Part shown: positions 23,033-24,185 of the stretch, one piece after another
Layout: each line of letters begins with the position of its first letter
Position numbering within the stretch: position 1 is the stretch's first letter
Assembly: GCA_011524805.1 (NCBI GenBank)
Contig: WTJO01000041.1
Span: forward strand, 1 to 24,185
Source of the DNA: Alphaproteobacteria bacterium
GTDB taxonomy: Bacteria; Pseudomonadota; Alphaproteobacteria; Puniceispirillales; Puniceispirillaceae
Length of the DNA stretch: 24,185 nucleotides
Direction: 5' to 3'
The notes under the pieces: generated by a model
What the model saw: only the letters and a program-made list of their open reading frames with translations
Told to the model about the DNA's origin: nothing
The model's database searches: none
Position numbers and translations under genes: made by a program

Positions 23033-24185
23033 CTATTTCAGGCTGAAGATACGGGCATGTGGGTAATCATCATAGACAAGCGAAAAATACCGCTCATCCA
23101 CCTGTCCAAGATGATACATCTGGTTGAATACAGACACGAATAGCCGTTTATTTACAGCCAGATTCTGGCCGATGCCGGCTGCTGTTTCAGCCTGAATAAA
23201 ATAGGGGGTGGTCGGATTGTCAAACTGTTTGCCTGACACCACTTTTCCCTGTTCTGTATAGATAATCCCTGCCAACTGAGCGCTGCCATACCGGCCTGTC
23301 TCGCCGTCAAATCTGTTGCCATTACATGCCAGACCGCCCTCTGAGGTAATGCAGTCAAATGGCTCATATCTTAGCACCGAGCTTCCATTAAAGGTTAGTG
23401 GCCTGCCTGAACGAATATCAAAAAATCCGATTGTGCTGATTGAACCCATCCAGTTGCTCATATCTTCTGTCAGCAACAAATATACCTGCTGGTCTGCCAG
23501 TCGGGACTGCTCTTCAGCTGTTACAGAGCCATCATTATAGCGTATCTGAAGGGTGCGCTGATAGCCTGTGGCAGCCAGCAATTTAAGCGTTTGTGACGCT
23601 TTTTCGGCAGATGGCTCAAGCAGTGCCTGTGCCACCAGAAAGGTTGCAGGCGAGGTTTGCGCGCCGCCATCATGCACGACATTCTGCCCAGAGAACAGAT
23701 TGGCTGCATATCCGTAATCCCACCATGATACAAGAATTTTATCACCATCTGCTGACGGCTCAGCCATTGATAAAAAGCTGTTTATCACCTGTTTTGAAAA
23801 GGTAGGGCGCTGAAGATAGTCTGTCGGGCTGGCCAGCCAGACAGTTGTAAAGCTGATGACCATGGCAAGGCTGATACCGGCATGACGCAACTGCGGCAGA
23901 TGTGGCAGCAGCCTGTCCTTATAGAGATCAGCCAGAATCCCAAACCGCATCAGAAGCCAGCCAAAGCCAAACCACAACATAGGCGCCGAATAAAATACCG
24001 CCCTGTTGCCGACCAGAAAATTCAGCAGCGCAAAAGTGGCGGCAGGCCCGAATACCACCATCAGCACCGGATGACGAAGCCCCCATAGCCCCAGTCCTGC
24101 CAGTGACAATAATGCCAGCCAGACATCGCCGGAAATACGCTCTAGGATAGTCTGAAACGGAATAGCGGATATCTCGGTAATCGTA
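23033..24185 (-). CDS. PglB/STT3-type oligosaccharyltransferase (5' end cut off)
   Basis: The 5' end lies beyond the window. About 384 C-terminal residues are readable; the frame is open to the edge and is not limited to the internal TTG at 24109. The last readable codons at the edge encode TITE, matching the TIxE loop that contacts the acceptor sequon. About four membrane segments follow, with GNRAVFYSAP resembling the PglB stretch whose arginine contacts the lipid donor. WWDYG, the STT3 signature, lies about 155 residues after TITE, at 23711-23725, close to PglB spacing. The rest is a periplasmic domain ending like PglB (YHLGQVDERYFSLVYDDYPHARIFSLK, in part). The family transfers a lipid-linked glycan to Asn in D/E-x-N-x-S/T or N-x-S/T. 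No other glycosylation gene is adjacent inside the window. Confidence 0.87.
   Translation of the reverse strand, partial: TITEISAIPFQTILERISGDVWLALLSLAGLGLWGLRHPVLMVVFGPAATFALLNFLVGNRAVFYSAPMLWFGFGWLLMRFGILADLYKDRLLPHLPQLRHAGISLAMVISFTTVWLASPTDYLQRPTFSKQVINSFLSMAEPSADGDKILVSWWDYGYAANLFSGQNVVHDGGAQTSPATFLVAQALLEPSAEKASQTLKLLAATGYQRTLQIRYNDGSVTAEEQSRLADQQVYLLLTEDMSNWMGSISTIGFFDIRSGRPLTFNGSSVLRYEPFDCITSEGGLACNGNRFDGETGRYGSAQLAGIIYTEQGKVVSGKQFDNPTTPYFIQAETAAGIGQNLAVNKRLFVSVFNQMYHLGQVDERYFSLVYDDYPHARIFSLK

Noticed and set aside
1..24185. CRISPR array, insertion sequence or prophage
   Set aside because: No regularly spaced repeats, transposase, integrase or phage structural genes were found; all larger frames are ordinary chromosomal genes.

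Overview
The window reads as chromosomal core-genome DNA from a free-living alphaproteobacterium. The lineage markers are a TrcR/DUF1013 cell-cycle regulator divergent from a DUF1192 protein, COQ9 beside rpsU, DUF3422, DUF1761, DUF3833, and a DUF465 protein leading into purE-purK. Mid-range GC, very short gaps, overlapping convergent gene ends and a DNA photolyase suggest a surface-ocean lineage such as SAR116 (Puniceispirillum-like); that placement is inferred from gene content, not from a marker phylogeny. I see no prophage, insertion sequence, CRISPR array or rRNA.

Layout. 1-250 is a non-coding leader with an inverted repeat. 251-6259 holds a membrane-anchored metallophosphoesterase, a convergent photolyase/cryptochrome with an exported TPR protein upstream of it, a tiny cysteine-rich zinc-ribbon protein, oligoendopeptidase F and a DUF3833 lipoprotein. 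6491-10650 has an MFS transporter, a DUF3422 membrane protein, a secreted six-cysteine protein of unknown function, and a YgfZ-type Fe-S maintenance protein whose start overlaps the stop of the secreted gene. 10654-12758 is a minus-strand run: a WecA/MraY-type glycan initiator, 3-hydroxybutyrate dehydrogenase and a DUF1192 protein. trcR diverges from this run behind a long, apparently structured leader.

13636-19987 carries propionyl-CoA synthetase (prpE), the DUF465-purE-purK purine run, a DUF1761 membrane protein, a MetA-type homoserine acyltransferase and COQ9. 20217-22877 has rpsU with a clear terminator, an FkbM-type methyltransferase, tRNA-Arg(CCT) and an ABC1/UbiB-family kinase-like protein. 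COQ9 and the ABC1 protein may both serve ubiquinone synthesis.

The most interesting item is at the right edge (23033-24185, cut by the window end). It is the C-terminal half of a PglB/STT3-type oligosaccharyltransferase, with WWDYG, a TIxE motif in the last readable codons and four membrane segments before a periplasmic domain. This points to a protein N-glycosylation system just beyond the window. The MetA-type enzyme is also notable: it carries Glu111, which marks acetyl-CoA rather than succinyl-CoA use.
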